A DNA stretch of 64,000 bases from Aurelia coerulea (Eukaryota; Cnidaria; Scyphozoa; Semaeostomeae; Ulmaridae), in the NCBI GenBank assembly GCA_039566865.1, contig CM076943.1, forward strand, positions 34,294,663-34,358,662, in the 5' to 3' direction. Below are positions 23,238 through 33,744 of the stretch, piece by piece. The notes under the pieces are model-generated. The model saw nothing but the letters and a program-made list of their open reading frames with translations, was not told where the DNA came from and ran no database searches. The position numbers and the translations under genes were made by a program. Numbering within the stretch: the first letter of the stretch is position 1; each line of letters starts with the position of its first letter.

Positions 23238-23243
23238 TTTATT
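23238..23243 (-). promoter_or_regulatory. Polyadenylation signal for the transposase gene
   Basis: AATAAA on the minus strand lies about 10 bp past the transposase stop codon, a plausible 3'-end signal given its position. It is conserved in the deleted copies. Confidence 0.5.
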
Positions 23244-23252
23244 TCTAAAGGG

Positions 23253-25955
23253 CTAATAGCCAGATGTTTTGCCTTCCCTCAAGAATAGGATTGGAATACC
23301 TTTTTGCAAATGATTGATATATCTTCTGCATAGTTCTGGTGTCACTGCGCTCGAAGCTTGCTGTATGCCTTGCAGGAGGTCTTCCTTCTTTTTTGATTTA
23401 GAATGCTTCCTGATTGTAGTTTTAATGTAATGCCAAATCATTTCAATAGGATTGAGATCCTGCAGGGGAAAATATGTAACTGTGAATTCTCAAAGTATAG
23501 TAGTATTTTGATTGTAATTGCTCAAAAACTACCCCTGCATGAAAAATCACCAAACATGATACAGCCCGCCTTCAAGTTTTTTGTTTTGGCAAGTAGACCG
23601 AGGACAACACCCTTTTCCCATGTATAGCTGATCTTGTAATTAGTTTTTGAATTAGCAAACGTAGCTCTTTTTACAGTTGCCTGGTTTTGAAGTGGCTATC
23701 GTTGGAGATTATGAAGATTCTGAAAATTTTTCCTCTAAGAAACAATCTTCAATTTTACTTCAAATAAGTACAGCTCTAAATAACATGTTTTATCGGGTAA
23801 TATTTTTACCTTCAAGTATAGGAAGCAAATGTTACATTTTCCATAAATGTTTTTGGGTCATTGACAAAACAAATAAGGTGAGCATTTTATCATCGGCTTA
23901 ATAAGCGGTTTTGGTGATTTTTTAAACAGGGGTACTGTTTTGTACAATCCCGTAGGTACTTGAAAAGTATTCATATTGATTCCTTTTTATGTTCAAATTT
24001 TTACCGTTTCAGGGGTCCTTTATTTTTGAGATCCTTTTTCTGAAAGTTATTTCTTTCAGCAAACACTATTTCGACTATTTCATCATCCGAAGGCAAAAGC
24101 GCACAACACAGACGTTTTGTTTATTGTCATGAATGCTAGCCTGCGTGCAGACTTTAACTTTCCCAGCGATAAAGCTCTCCTGCCCAATGGAAAATAAAAT
24201 TCTGCACGCGGGCACAAGAATGATGTTGAAAAGTTAATCGGTAAAAGCGACACTCTTTCGAAAAAGTATACGAGACTTTTTTGAAAACAAGAGAGGTTTC
24301 AAGGATTTCGGACGGATTTTTCTGAAAAAGAGGTTTTGCTAAATGTTTGAGAAACTATAGGCAACGAAGAAGGCCCGGTCTATGGGGCAAAGAATGTCCA
24401 TCATCATTGATGCTTTTCATTGTGTAGCTAAAGAAGCGAAAGAAGAAGCGCTTATTTAATTTTTGACACTTTTTAGTCCTTTTTCTACCACAATTTGTGG
24501 TTTAAACATACATATAAGTGGTATAATTTATAAGTGGTATAAGTTGGGGGGGGGGGTTAGTAGAGCTTAATAGAGCTTAATAGAGCTTTTACGATATGCC
24601 CATTGCAAATAAATTACTCACTGGTGATTCGGCCGGAGTTTTCCACCAATTAATCTCGTGTTCATTGAAAAATTCTTTCGTTGACCTTGCTGTATGCTTT
24701 GGATCGTTATCTTGCATGAATCTATGCTGGTCATGGCTAAAATTCTCATGTATGAATGGCAACAAGTAGTCAGAGAGGATCTCTTGATAGTACACTGCAT
24801 TCATCTTTCCTCGAAACACACACAGATTTGTAGCGCCCCTGCAGCTGATTGCACCCCAAGCAAGAACCTGAAAAGGGATAAGTTCAATACAGTAAGTTCC
24901 GACCCATCGATAAACGGCGATGACAAGCTTCGATCTCCTTATGAAAATGAATTGCATACATGTATTTTGTATAGGAAACTAAAAATTTGGGCCAGAACTG
25001 AAAATTTCGTAAAAGTTTCTTACGTCATACGTGTTTCTTATATTTCTAATGCCGGAGGTGTAGTGTTAATCATGTTTTGTCTACAGGGCTCTCAAATCAC
25101 CTAGTAAGATCTGAAAACAAGTAAATAACACAATTTGCACTCAAAATAATGTCCAAACAGTTGTACAACTGTACAGTGTCAAAACATTGTTCAGTGCAAT
25201 AGGAAAATTAAAACTGCAAATGGCTGGTAAAATTCAGGTAAAATTCAAATGGCCCACAAATTTGAGAAACTGCCTTCTGCCTACCGGCCCAGAACCTTAG
25301 TTTCTTAGAAAAAAGTACGTTTATCTGATAATCCCTAAAAAGAAATATGAACAAGAAAAAGAACGAGGAATATACTCACTGAATATGGATGTTTTGGCTT
25401 TGGCTTCAACCGTTCATATCGTTTGTCGGTAATTTTACGGGCTTGTCTTAGAATTGTGCTTTCCATTTGGATTTTTGTCTCATCAGGGAAGATAACATTC
25501 TCAAACTTTTCGTTGTCTTTGAGCATCCTAAGGCAGAATTCCAACCTCTCCTTCTTGTTTTTCTCAGAAACGAGTTGGCAGTAGTGAGTTTTAGTGTATC
25601 TCCATCCTAATCGCCTTCTGACTCTCTGGACTGTTCTTTTACTAATATCAATTTCGAACTGATGTCGTAACATATCCTGCAACTCTGGGGCACTCAATTC
25701 ATTGTTCTCCTCCATTTTGGCATCGATGAAATCGAAATGTTCTGGTTTTAGCTTGGGAACTCTCCCTTTTCTGTGTCGGTCTGCGATCATCCCCGTTTCG
25801 TCGTACCTTTTTAAAAACGCTGCGACGCTTTGTCTGCTAATTTTGATTCCATCTTCCTCTTCAAGGCGTTTACGCAGATCTTGAATTGAAATGCCTGGCT
25901 TGCTTTTGCGCAGATTTATTAACCGTGTTCTCCCGTAAAAGTTTAGCCTGCCCAT
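23253..25955 (-). CDS. Tc1-like DD34E transposase, intact, three exons, 342 aa
   Basis: Predicted exons on the minus strand are 25955-25380 (192 codons), 24867-24622 (82) and 23459-23253 (68 plus stop). Donors are TCA|GTGAGT and CCA|GTGAGT, acceptors TTTTCAG and CCCTGCAG, and both introns are phase 0. Length fits the Tc1 family (~340 aa). Residues ~20-55 and ~85-120 are two helix-turn-helix units of the paired-like DNA-binding domain, joined by HRKGRVPKLKP. The catalytic triad is complete: D158 in VIFPDETK, D245 in FMQDNDPKHTA and E280 in DLNPIEMIW, with 34 residues between the last two. This enzyme class cuts and pastes DNA at TA sites. No stop or frameshift was seen. Two introns are unusual for a Tc1 transposase. 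Intron 1 holds a degenerate MITE and intron 2 (1.16 kb) several repeat remnants. Convergent with the BEN gene. Confidence 0.85.
24138..24216. mobile_element. Internally deleted TAGCCTGCGTGCAGAC element
   Basis: TAGCCTGCGTGCAGACTTTA and the inverse ...TCTGCACGCGGGC lie only ~80 bp apart. They match the termini of the 828-bp element at 55977-56804. It sits in transposase intron 2. Confidence 0.6.
24540..24560 (+). repeat. G-run with short AGAGCTTAAT repeats
   Basis: A run of G in transposase intron 2, followed to about 24590 by three tandem copies of a TAGAGCTTAA-like 10-bp unit. Low complexity. Confidence 0.5.
24965..25325. mobile_element. Degenerate TTTCTTA-family MITE in transposase intron 1
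   Basis: Internal phrases (AAAAGTTTCTTACGTCATAC, GGTGTAGTGTTAATCATGTT, AATAATGTCCAAACAGTTG) parallel those of the 18889-19273 MITE in the same order. The ends are diverged. It makes up most of the intron between the transposase's first two exons. Confidence 0.6.
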
Positions 25956-26562
25956 TTCGTTGACAACTATAAAAATGATACCTCTCGACGACTGCTTGTT
26001 TATGCCACGTGTAAGATCGCAATAATAGCCTTTTCGACAGCGATATCGTACGAAATCGCAAATCTAATCCCCTTTTGTTGCCCACGCATTAACGGTTTTC
26101 GCAAACGAATCGTTTTCGAAAGAGTTGTTTCGTAAAAGCTTAATTTTTTCGTATACAAATTCGAATTCGACATGCTGTCTGTTTTGCAAGCGATTTTCGC
26201 AAATGTGAATGTCGCACGAAATCTTTCGAAATCGCACGAAATCGAATTCATTCTTGGACTTTTTCCCCGAAAATTTGGTCGTTTTACCTACATTTTAGTG
26301 ACTAAAAACGATAAATTTACAATTTATTTAGCACGTTTCATACTTAAAAAATGTCATTCAGAATTTGCACAAGTGAAGAAATGATTACTAAGATGGGATT
26401 ACTTTCAGTTTCTGTAAACGGATGCTTATAGAAATGAAGATTTATATCAAGCTATCACGTTGTTATCTAAAATTTGAAAACGATCTATTTTTCAGTGCTT
26501 TTGAGGTCCTTTTTTCGAAATTTCCCATGAAAAACAAATAGTAGATTCTTTAAAATAGGGGC

Positions 26563-26594
26563 GTAATGTCAACGTTCGGGTGACATTACTGTAC
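26563..26594. repeat. Junction hairpin between A' and palindrome P1
   Basis: GTAATGTCA and TGACATTAC pair around a 9-bp loop. The mirror-image junction is at the far side (about 30314-30331 and 31429-31446), where a hAT later inserted into it. Confidence 0.65.
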
Positions 26595-26733
26595 CTGGAA
26601 AAGCTGATACGACAAGTACATCCACGTTGTCTGCCTTCTCGAGTTTTGTTATACTGCCAAATGTGAGATGAATTTCACAGCGTCCATGATTGGTTTCAAC
26701 TTCAATCTTCTCTTGAAGAGATAGTGCAGCCAT
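26595..26733 (-). pseudogene. Captured-looking first coding exon, minus copy, donor retained
   Basis: ATG at 26733 in good context (AAAGATGG) opens 46 codons plus one base, ending SAFP at CCAG|GTACAG, a splice-donor-like boundary. The peptide contains EIHLTFGSITKLEKADNVDV followed by LVVSAFP. I recall a similar phrase (DVLVVSAFPNDY) from a widespread uncharacterised domain found in animals and bacteria, but this is from memory. It looks like the first exon of a host gene with its leader. Nothing encoding the remainder follows. Confidence 0.55.
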
Positions 26734-26988
26734 CTTTCTCTTGTTTGGGTAACTTGCCTATGAATATGTGATGCTTTATCTGTGTACCACTTCAGTTTCA
26801 GTACCGTCAAGTGGCGTCAACAACGACCGCATGCCATCAGACCCAGAATCAGATTCAGGGGACTGAATCTGATTCTGGGTCTGAATGGCATGCGGTCGTT
26901 GTTGACGCCACTTGACGGTACTGAAACTGAAGTGGTACACAGATAAAGCATCACATATTCATAGGCAAGTTACCCAAACAAGAGAAAG

Positions 26989-27127
26989 ATGGCTGCACTA
27001 TCTCTTCAAGAGAAGATTGAAGTTGAAACCAATCCTGGACGCTGTGAAATTCATCTCACATTTGGCAGTATAACAAAACTCGAGAAGGCAGACAACGTGG
27101 ATGTACTTGTCGTATCAGCTTTTCCAG
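26989..27127 (+). pseudogene. Captured-looking first coding exon, plus copy, donor lost
   Basis: Mirror copy of the minus-strand exon with one residue changed (P for H at residue 16). At 27127 the exon runs straight into palindrome P2 (ACTTTAAT) instead of a GT donor. The open frame continues by chance to 27273, adding about 48 residues with FRFR repeats that have nothing to do with the original gene. Confidence 0.55.
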
Positions 27128-27273
27128 ACTTTAATTTCCCCAGAACAAGATTCACATTCAGATTCAGAACAATATTCAGATTCAGAAAAACTTCCCAATA
27201 TCATGACAATAGCGCAAACAATGAAAATCTGACACAAACCAAAACTAATTTACTGATTAGAACACATCATTAG

Positions 27274-27860
27274 CTTCATTTTGAGGGGTCATACAATTTC
27301 ATACCCCAGGGGGGCTTTTCAGGAAAACGGGGAGTTGGTCCCAAAGTATGCAAACACTCAGAATGCTCATGTAACTGTACCAAAGGCCACTTTCTCAAAA
27401 TGGTAAAATTTATCAATCAAAACCAATTTACTGATTAGAACACATCATTAGCTTCATTTTGAGGGGTCATACAATTTCATACCCCAGGGGGGTTTTTCAG
27501 GAAAACGGGGAGTTGGTCCGAAAGTATGCAAACAGTCAGTAGGCTCTTGTCACTATACCAAGGCCACTTTCTCAAAATGGTAAAATCTATCAATCAAAAC
27601 CAATTTACTGATTAGAAGAGATCATTGGCTTCATTTGGAGGGGTCATACAATTTCATACCCCAGGGGGGCTTTTCAGGAAAACTGGGAGTTGGTCCCAAA
27701 GCATGCCAACAGTAAGTAGGCTCTTGTAACTGTACCAAAGGCCATTTTCTCAAAATGGTAAAATTTATCAATCAAAAACAAATAAAAAAATTAAAACACA
27801 TCATTAGCTTCATTTTCAGGGGTCATACAATTTCGTACACCAGGGGGGCTTTTCAAGAAA
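27274..27860 (+). repeat. ~178-bp tandem repeats, left arm of P2
   Basis: CTTCATTTTGAGGGGTCATA or a near copy starts at 27274, 27452, 27629 and 27808, a period of 177-179 bp. Each unit also has TACCCCAGGGGGGCTTTTCA and AAAACGGGGAGTTGGTC. The last unit is partial. Confidence 0.85.
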
Positions 27861-29569
27861 ACGGGCACAGTGATCCAGAATGGCAAAATAATGTAATAAA
27901 TGCTGAAAAATGAAAGTTCTCAAAATCAATCACGCTGTAGCTCATTTGAAAGAGCAATGATTGGCAGTCAAAATAGAAGAAGAATTATTAAAATTGGACC
28001 AATGAGAGCCAAGATACAGATTTTTAAAGTTTCAAGAAATCATAAGTCATTGAATTCGAAAAGACAATGAACACTAGATTTAGTCTAACTTCAAAATTCA
28101 ATTCCTCTGCTCACACAACTCCAATTCTTGAAATTATTTTTTTATGTTGATCATATTTATCTCAGTATTTTGTGTGTTTTATGTTATGAAAACGAGTGGA
28201 AAATCTTTGCGAATTTTTTGCGAATTACTACAAGTAGTATATTTAAGGATAAAAACTGATATTTAAGTAAAAACAGTTAAAAATCTAAAAGACACTGGTC
28301 TAACGCTTTCTTAGCAAAAAATGTTACAATTAACTAGAACATGTCGAGTGCGTGTGCCAAAGGATATCTTTGGGAACCTTCTGCAAAAAATGATGGCTGT
28401 TTTAGAATGTGTGGTTATTTCCTGAAAATGACATGTGGTTGTTTCTAAAATCAGTGTTGTTTTACATTAACAGAATTGATATTTTTGATGATGCCCTGAA
28501 CTCATTTCAAATTAAATACAAGTCTTTCAGGTGATTTCTAGAGACTTGGATAAATTGAAAAACACTAAAAATCAAAGTACTTTAACGTACATTGGATTAA
28601 AGAACCAGAAATTTTACTCTTTGTGAAGCTGATTTCAACACTGCATCAACTAATGTAAAATTCAATTTCGAAGCACAACGTTCTTTCTCATCACTGTCAC
28701 ACTTGAAAAAATACTTTCTTTTAAGCTTTAGTGTCATAGTTGACTGATTTGATATGATTTGATGCAGTGTTGAAATCGGACGTCACAAAGAGTAAAGTTG
28801 CTGGTTCTTTTCTTCAATCCAATGTACGTTAAGGTATTTTGATTTTTAGTGTTTTTCAATTCATCCTATTTTCTAGAATTCGCCTGAATGACTTGCATTT
28901 AATTTGAAATGTGTTTAGGGCATTATAAAAAAAAATTAATTCTGCTAAATGTAAAACAACGCTGGCTTCAGAAACAACCACATATCATTTTCAGAAAATA
29001 ACCACACATTCTAAAACAACCATATAATTTTGTGCAGAAGGTTCCCAAAGATATCCTTTGGCACACGCACTCGAGACATGTTCTAGTTAATTGTAACATT
29101 TTTTGCTAAGACAGCGTTAGACCCCGTCTTTTAGATTTTTAACTGTTTTTACTTAAATATCAGTTTTTATCCTTAAATATAGTACTTGTAGTAATTCGCA
29201 AAAAATTCGCAAAGATTTTCCACTCGTTTTCATAACATGAAACACACATAATACTGAGATAAATATGATCAACATAAAAAAGAATTTCAAGAATTGGAGT
29301 TGTGTGAGCAGAGGAATTGAATTTTGAAGTTAGACTAAATCTAGTGTTCATTGTCTTTTCGAATTCAATGACTTATGATTTCTTGAAACTTTAAAAATCT
29401 GTATCTTGGCTCTCATAGGTCCGATTTTAATAATTCTTCTTCTATTTTGACTGCCAATCATTGCTCTTTCAAATGAGCTACAGCGTGATTGATTTTGAGA
29501 ACTTTCATTTTTCAGCATTTATTACATTATTTTGCCATTCTGGATCACTGTGCTGTGCCCCGTTTTCCT

Positions 29570-30175
29570 GAAATGGCCCCATGGGGTATGAAATTGCATG
29601 ACCCCTCAAAATGAAGCTAATGATGTGTTCTAATCAGTAAATTGGTTTTGATTGATAAATTTTACCATTTTGAGAAAATGGCCTTTGGTACAGTTACAAG
29701 AGCCTACTCGACTGTTTGCATACTTTGGGACCAACTCCCCATTTTCCTGAAAAGCCCCCCTGGGGTATGAAATTGTATGACCCCTCAAAATGAAGCTAAT
29801 GATGTGTTCTAATCAGTAAATTGGTTTTGATTGATGAATTTTACCATTTTGAGAAAATGGCCTTTGGTACAGTTACAAGAGCCTACTCGACTGTTTGCAT
29901 ACTTTGGGACCAACTCCCCGTTTTCCTGAAAAGCCCCCCTTGGCATATGAAACTTTATGACCCCTCAAAATGAAGCTAGTGATGTGTTCTAATCAGTAAA
30001 TTGGTTTTGATTGATAAATTTTACCATTTTGAGAAAGTGGCCTTTGGTACAGTTACAAGAGCCTACTGAGTGTTTGCATACTTTGGGACCAACTCCCCGT
30101 TTTCCTGAAAAGCCCCCCTGGGATACGAAATTGTATGACCCCTCAAAATGAAGCTAATGATGTGTTCTAATCAGT
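29570..30175 (-). repeat. ~178-bp tandem repeats, right arm of P2
   Basis: Inverted counterparts of the left-arm units: TGACCCCTCAAAATGAAG recurs about every 178 bp. Copies within an arm differ mainly in the CCCCAGGGG box and the last A-rich stretch. Confidence 0.85.
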
Positions 30176-30331
30176 AAATTAGTTTTGGTTTGTGTCAGAT
30201 TTTCATTGTTTGCGCTATTGTCATGATATTGGGAAGTTTTTCTGAATCTGAATATTGTTCTGAATCTGAATGTGAATCTTGTTCTGGGGAAATTAAAGTG
30301 CTTTTCCAGGTACAGTAATGTCACCCGAACG

Positions 30332-31428
30332 CAGTGGCGTCGTGGGAGCATGATTTTAGGGGGGGCCAAGGGTCAGAATTTTCCGACAGAGAGACATTTT
30401 TCCGACAAAAATTAAGTAGGAATGTAACGTATAAAAGTGGCAAAATGTCTCAGAACTTTTGTCATATAAAAGTTCCATAATAGCGAAGAATTTTTGAAAG
30501 GGACACATCAGTCCTGTTAAGAGGTGATTCTTGTTGGAGGTGAGGCTGTTGTTGAGACGTGATTGGTGTTGGAGGTGAGGCTGAAGCTATATGCGCAAGG
30601 AGGGTGGAAAACTGGGGGTCCGGGGGCTTGCCCCCGGGAAAATTTTCTGTGACCACGCCCTTTAGATCGTTGCAAAACGCCCCTATTTTGAAGAATCTAC
30701 TATTTGTTTTTCATGGGAAATTTCGAAAAAGGACCTCAAAAGCACTGAAAAATAGATCGTTTTCAAATTCTAGATAACAATGTGATAGCTTGATATAAAT
30801 CTTCATTTCTATAAGCATCCATATACAGAAACTGAAAGTAATCCCATCTTAGTAATTATTTCCATCTTCCTCAACAATATTCACTTGTGCACTTGTGCAA
30901 ATTCTGACGAGCAACTCATTGAAAGCTTAATGCACAAACCATAAATGCATGACATTTTTTAAGTATGAAACGTGCAAAATAAATTGTAGATCTATCGTTT
31001 TTTTTTAGTAACCAAAAATGTAGGTAAAGCGACCGGATTTTTGGGGGAAAAGTCCAAGAATGTTTTGACCGAAAGCATTTGTCTGAAATTTATTCGTCCG
31101 AAACTTTTTGCGCCTAATGTGTCTATTTTTCCAATAGAAAACACACTTTTCTTTCGGTTGAAAAAGGATTTTTTGCAGAAAAACGAACGAAGGACCTAGT
31201 TTTTTGTCGAAAAACCTACTTTTTCATCAAAAACTACGTTTTTGCGATCGAAAAAGTGATATTTCATGAATACATTTCGATTGCCATAAAGTAGCTATGT
31301 AAGGAAAATGGATTAATTCAATTTTTTTCGATTTTTCCGACAAGAATGGAAAACTGACGAATTTTCCGACAACATTTTCACAGGGGGGGCCATGGCCCCC
31401 CCTGGCCCCCCCGGCCACGACGCCACTG
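30332..31428. mobile_element. Complete hAT non-autonomous element, 1097 bp
   Basis: Termini CAGTGGCGTCGTGG and CCACGACGCCACTG are perfect inverted repeats flanked by the 8-bp duplication CCCGAACG (30324-30331, 31429-31436). An 8-bp duplication with CAGTGGCG ends is the hAT signature. The pre-insertion sequence can be read intact in inverted form at 26565-26600. No transposase inside. The 5' half of a second copy lies at 13703-14306. Confidence 0.95.
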
Positions 31429-31551
31429 CCCGAACGTTGACATTACGCCCCTATTTTAAAGAATCTACTATTTGTTTTTCATGGGAAATTTCGAAAAAAG
31501 GACCTCAAAAGCACTGAAAAATAGATCGTTTTCAAATTTTAGATAACAACG

Positions 31552-32864
31552 CAGGGGCGGCGCTGAGGGGTATTCAAGGTATTCACTGAATACCTATTTC
31601 TTTGCAAAGATTTCTTAACATTTTCAACCTTCGAAAATAAGTTTCCTGGAACAACCTTATGTGTGGAGGAGATGCTGAATTTGGTGAAAGAACCCTTATA
31701 TGATGTCAGAAATGACGCACAGACTATATTTATTTCCAATTTGTCTCAAAGAAAGAGGATAATTGATCGCTAATCTGTTGAGGAATTTGTTTCTAAGAGA
31801 ATATGATAGGCTATTGATATCAGGGATTATTGGCCGTGAGGTATTCAGAGGCCATCGTGAATACTAACTCTTTGTTTCCGTCGCCCTCTGTGACGTTGAC
31901 AGCCATTGAACATTCGGCCTCACAAATAAGAGTTTCTAAACTGAACATATTCAGTTTTCATTCTGAATACTACGGGGAGGTTCCCTTGTGTCTTCGCTTT
32001 CAATGTCCGTTGTGTATGATGGATTGGGTTTTAGGAAACGACTCGTTGCAAGTATCGTTGGGGTCAGCGTTGGGGTGTTTCTCAATTTCTTTTATTTGCG
32101 ATCGGAATAAAGAAATCAGCTCACTCACAAGCAGCTTTCATTGGTAAATTTAGAAGGCCCATAACAACGTTTTTTAACCGTGTACATTAGTGTAATTTAT
32201 AGCTATCGGTTTGAAGGGTCCATGATCATGCGAGTGCGAGTTTCTAATATCTTGAAAGAAAAAACGTTCAAATTCTCTTAGATTTACTTTATGAAACGTT
32301 GAATACCACTAAAAATTGTAGCAGAGAGCTTCAGAATCCAGACAAGATCGTATTTGGAGGATTTTGAGAAGGTGGAGATCCCTCTTAAGGGGCTCTTACG
32401 GGGCCATGGTATTCAGGTCGAAATCTCAATACCTTGCCTTTTTGGTGGCTTTCCGGAGGCGGCAAGTCTCCGCGTGTTTTGATTGCATCATGATATCTGA
32501 TAATAACTTTAACCCTTGCGGTTTAAAGCCCAAGTCCCTTTCTCTTCCTCCTGTTCTGTTCGTTCATATGTCGTGAGTTTCCGAAGCACGAGGGATTTTC
32601 CTGGTCTTTTCCAAACTTAAAAGACTTCACTAGTAGACTTTAACTACTTTTGACATGTGATATGCATGCTACTACTTTCTGTTGTACAATGATTCCAGGA
32701 GAGAAACTTTTTCCACGAAAAACTTATGAAAGGCTCTTTGCGACGTTTTAGAATACCTTAAAACAAGTTTTTTCAGGGTGGGGGCATGCCCTGCACCCCT
32801 CTGGAGAGAGGGTCCTTTTCCAACAATTTGAATACCTATTTATTTTGGGTCCCAGCCGCCCCTG
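31552..32864. mobile_element. Complete hAT-type non-autonomous element, 1313 bp
   Basis: Ends CAGGGGCGGC and GCCGCCCCTG are inverted and flanked by the 8-bp duplication TAACAACG (31544-31551, 32865-32872). Unit A carries the uninterrupted target near 14085-14100. Frames at 31539-31739 (minus) and 31830-32147 (plus) are short and unrecognised. The phrase GTATTCA recurs in the element. Confidence 0.95.
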
Positions 32865-32993
32865 TAACAACGTGATAGCTTGATATAAATCTTCATTTCT
32901 ATAAGCATCCGTTTACAGAAACTGAAAGTAATCCCATCTTAGTAATCATTTCTTCACTTGTGCAAATTCTGAATGACATTTTTTAAGTATGAA

Positions 32994-33306
32994 CCCGGGG
33001 GGGGTACTTAGTATATTTGCCCGACGGGGATGTGCCGTTTTTAGGGGTATCGTTTTCACCAATTTTTTCTAGCACAGGGTATCAAATGAGGCAATTTTTC
33101 TAGAGCAGGTTGTCAAAACATGTCAAAGGGAAATATTCTGCTAGATCGGGTCGTTTTTCGATCAAATTTCATGTTTTGAGTATACTTTTCACCATTTTTT
33201 TCTAGAACAGGTTATCATTTTGAGCGAAAAATTCTGGAGCAGGGTAAAAAAAAGTTTTTTCGTGGGCACACCCCCGTACAAATTTAAGTCAAGTACCCCC
33301 CCCGGG
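32994..33306. mobile_element. CCCGGGGGGGGTACTT element, 313 bp
   Basis: Inverted ends CCCGGGGGGGGTACTT and AAGTACCCCCCCCGGG with an 8-bp duplication AGTATGAA (32986-32993, 33307-33314). The inside repeats a 'TTTTTCTAGxxCAGGxTATCA' phrase. Fragments of the family are at 57205-57395 and near 58200-58475. Confidence 0.95.
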
Positions 33307-33744
33307 AGTATGAAACGTGCAAAATAAATTGTAAATTTATCGTTTTTAGTCACTAAAATGTAGGTAAAACGACCAAATTTTCGGGAAAAAGTCCAAGAAT
33401 GCTACAGTACACGCCATAAGTAACTTAACGCTGTTTTCGTACGAAATCGCCAATTCGATTTCGTGCGATTTCGAAAGATTTCGTGTGACATTCACATTTG
33501 CGAAAATCGCTTGCAAAACAGACAGCATGTCGAATTCGAATTTGTATACGAAAAAATTAAGCTTTTACGAAACAACTCTTTCGAAAACGATTCGTTTGCG
33601 AAAACCGTTAATGCGTGGGCAACAAAAGGGGATTAGATTTGCGATTTCGTACGATATCGCTGTCGAAAAGGCTATTATTGCGATCTTACACGTGGCATAA
33701 ACAAGCAGTCGTCGAGAGGTATCATTTTTATAGTTGTCAACGAA

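Larger units (their letters stand above)
22490..26562 (-). repeat. Inverted copy A' containing the full transposase
   Basis: Reading inward from 26562 on the minus strand, 26562-25701 matches 13992-14903, and 23313-22490 matches 15494-16320. The interval 25700-23314 (2.39 kb, transposase exon 2, most of exon 3 and part of exon 1) is absent from A and A''. A' is therefore the undeleted version. It lacks the outermost ~48 bp of the Tc1-like terminus present in A and A''. Confidence 0.85.
26595..27127. repeat. Palindrome P1, ~260-bp arms, carrying two copies of a coding exon
   Basis: The left arm (26595-about 26858) and right arm (about 26865-27127) are near-perfect complements around a spacer of a few bases near 26862. 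Only one or two mismatches were seen, such as 26690 against 27030. Each arm holds the same 5' leader and 139-bp exon, annotated separately. Confidence 0.85.
27129..30295. mobile_element. Palindrome P2, 3.2-kb foldback element
   Basis: Arms of about 1.52 kb (27129-28649) and 1.54 kb (28759-30295) are inverted complements with scattered differences, around a ~110-bp spacer. The outer part of each arm carries a 'TTCAGATTCAGAA' repeat tract and then three to four ~178-bp tandem units. No transposase gene is visible, so it looks like a long-arm foldback or MULE-type non-autonomous element, or the product of inverted duplication. Frames at 29160-29351 and 30154-30369 are arm sequence and not genes. 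Confidence 0.85.

Noticed and set aside
22933..23253. Tc1 3' terminal repeat between transposase and BEN gene
   Set aside because: CAGTACTT-like and GAGTACTG words occur, but nothing extends to match the CAGTACACGCCATAAG terminus.
25702..25884. 60-codon frame opposite the transposase (also at 14720 and 33816)
   Set aside because: Exact antisense of transposase exon 1, and its presence in all copies follows from that. No motif.
27274..27860. CRISPR-like array
   Set aside because: The ~178-bp units are contiguous tandem copies without unique spacers, in a eukaryotic TE.
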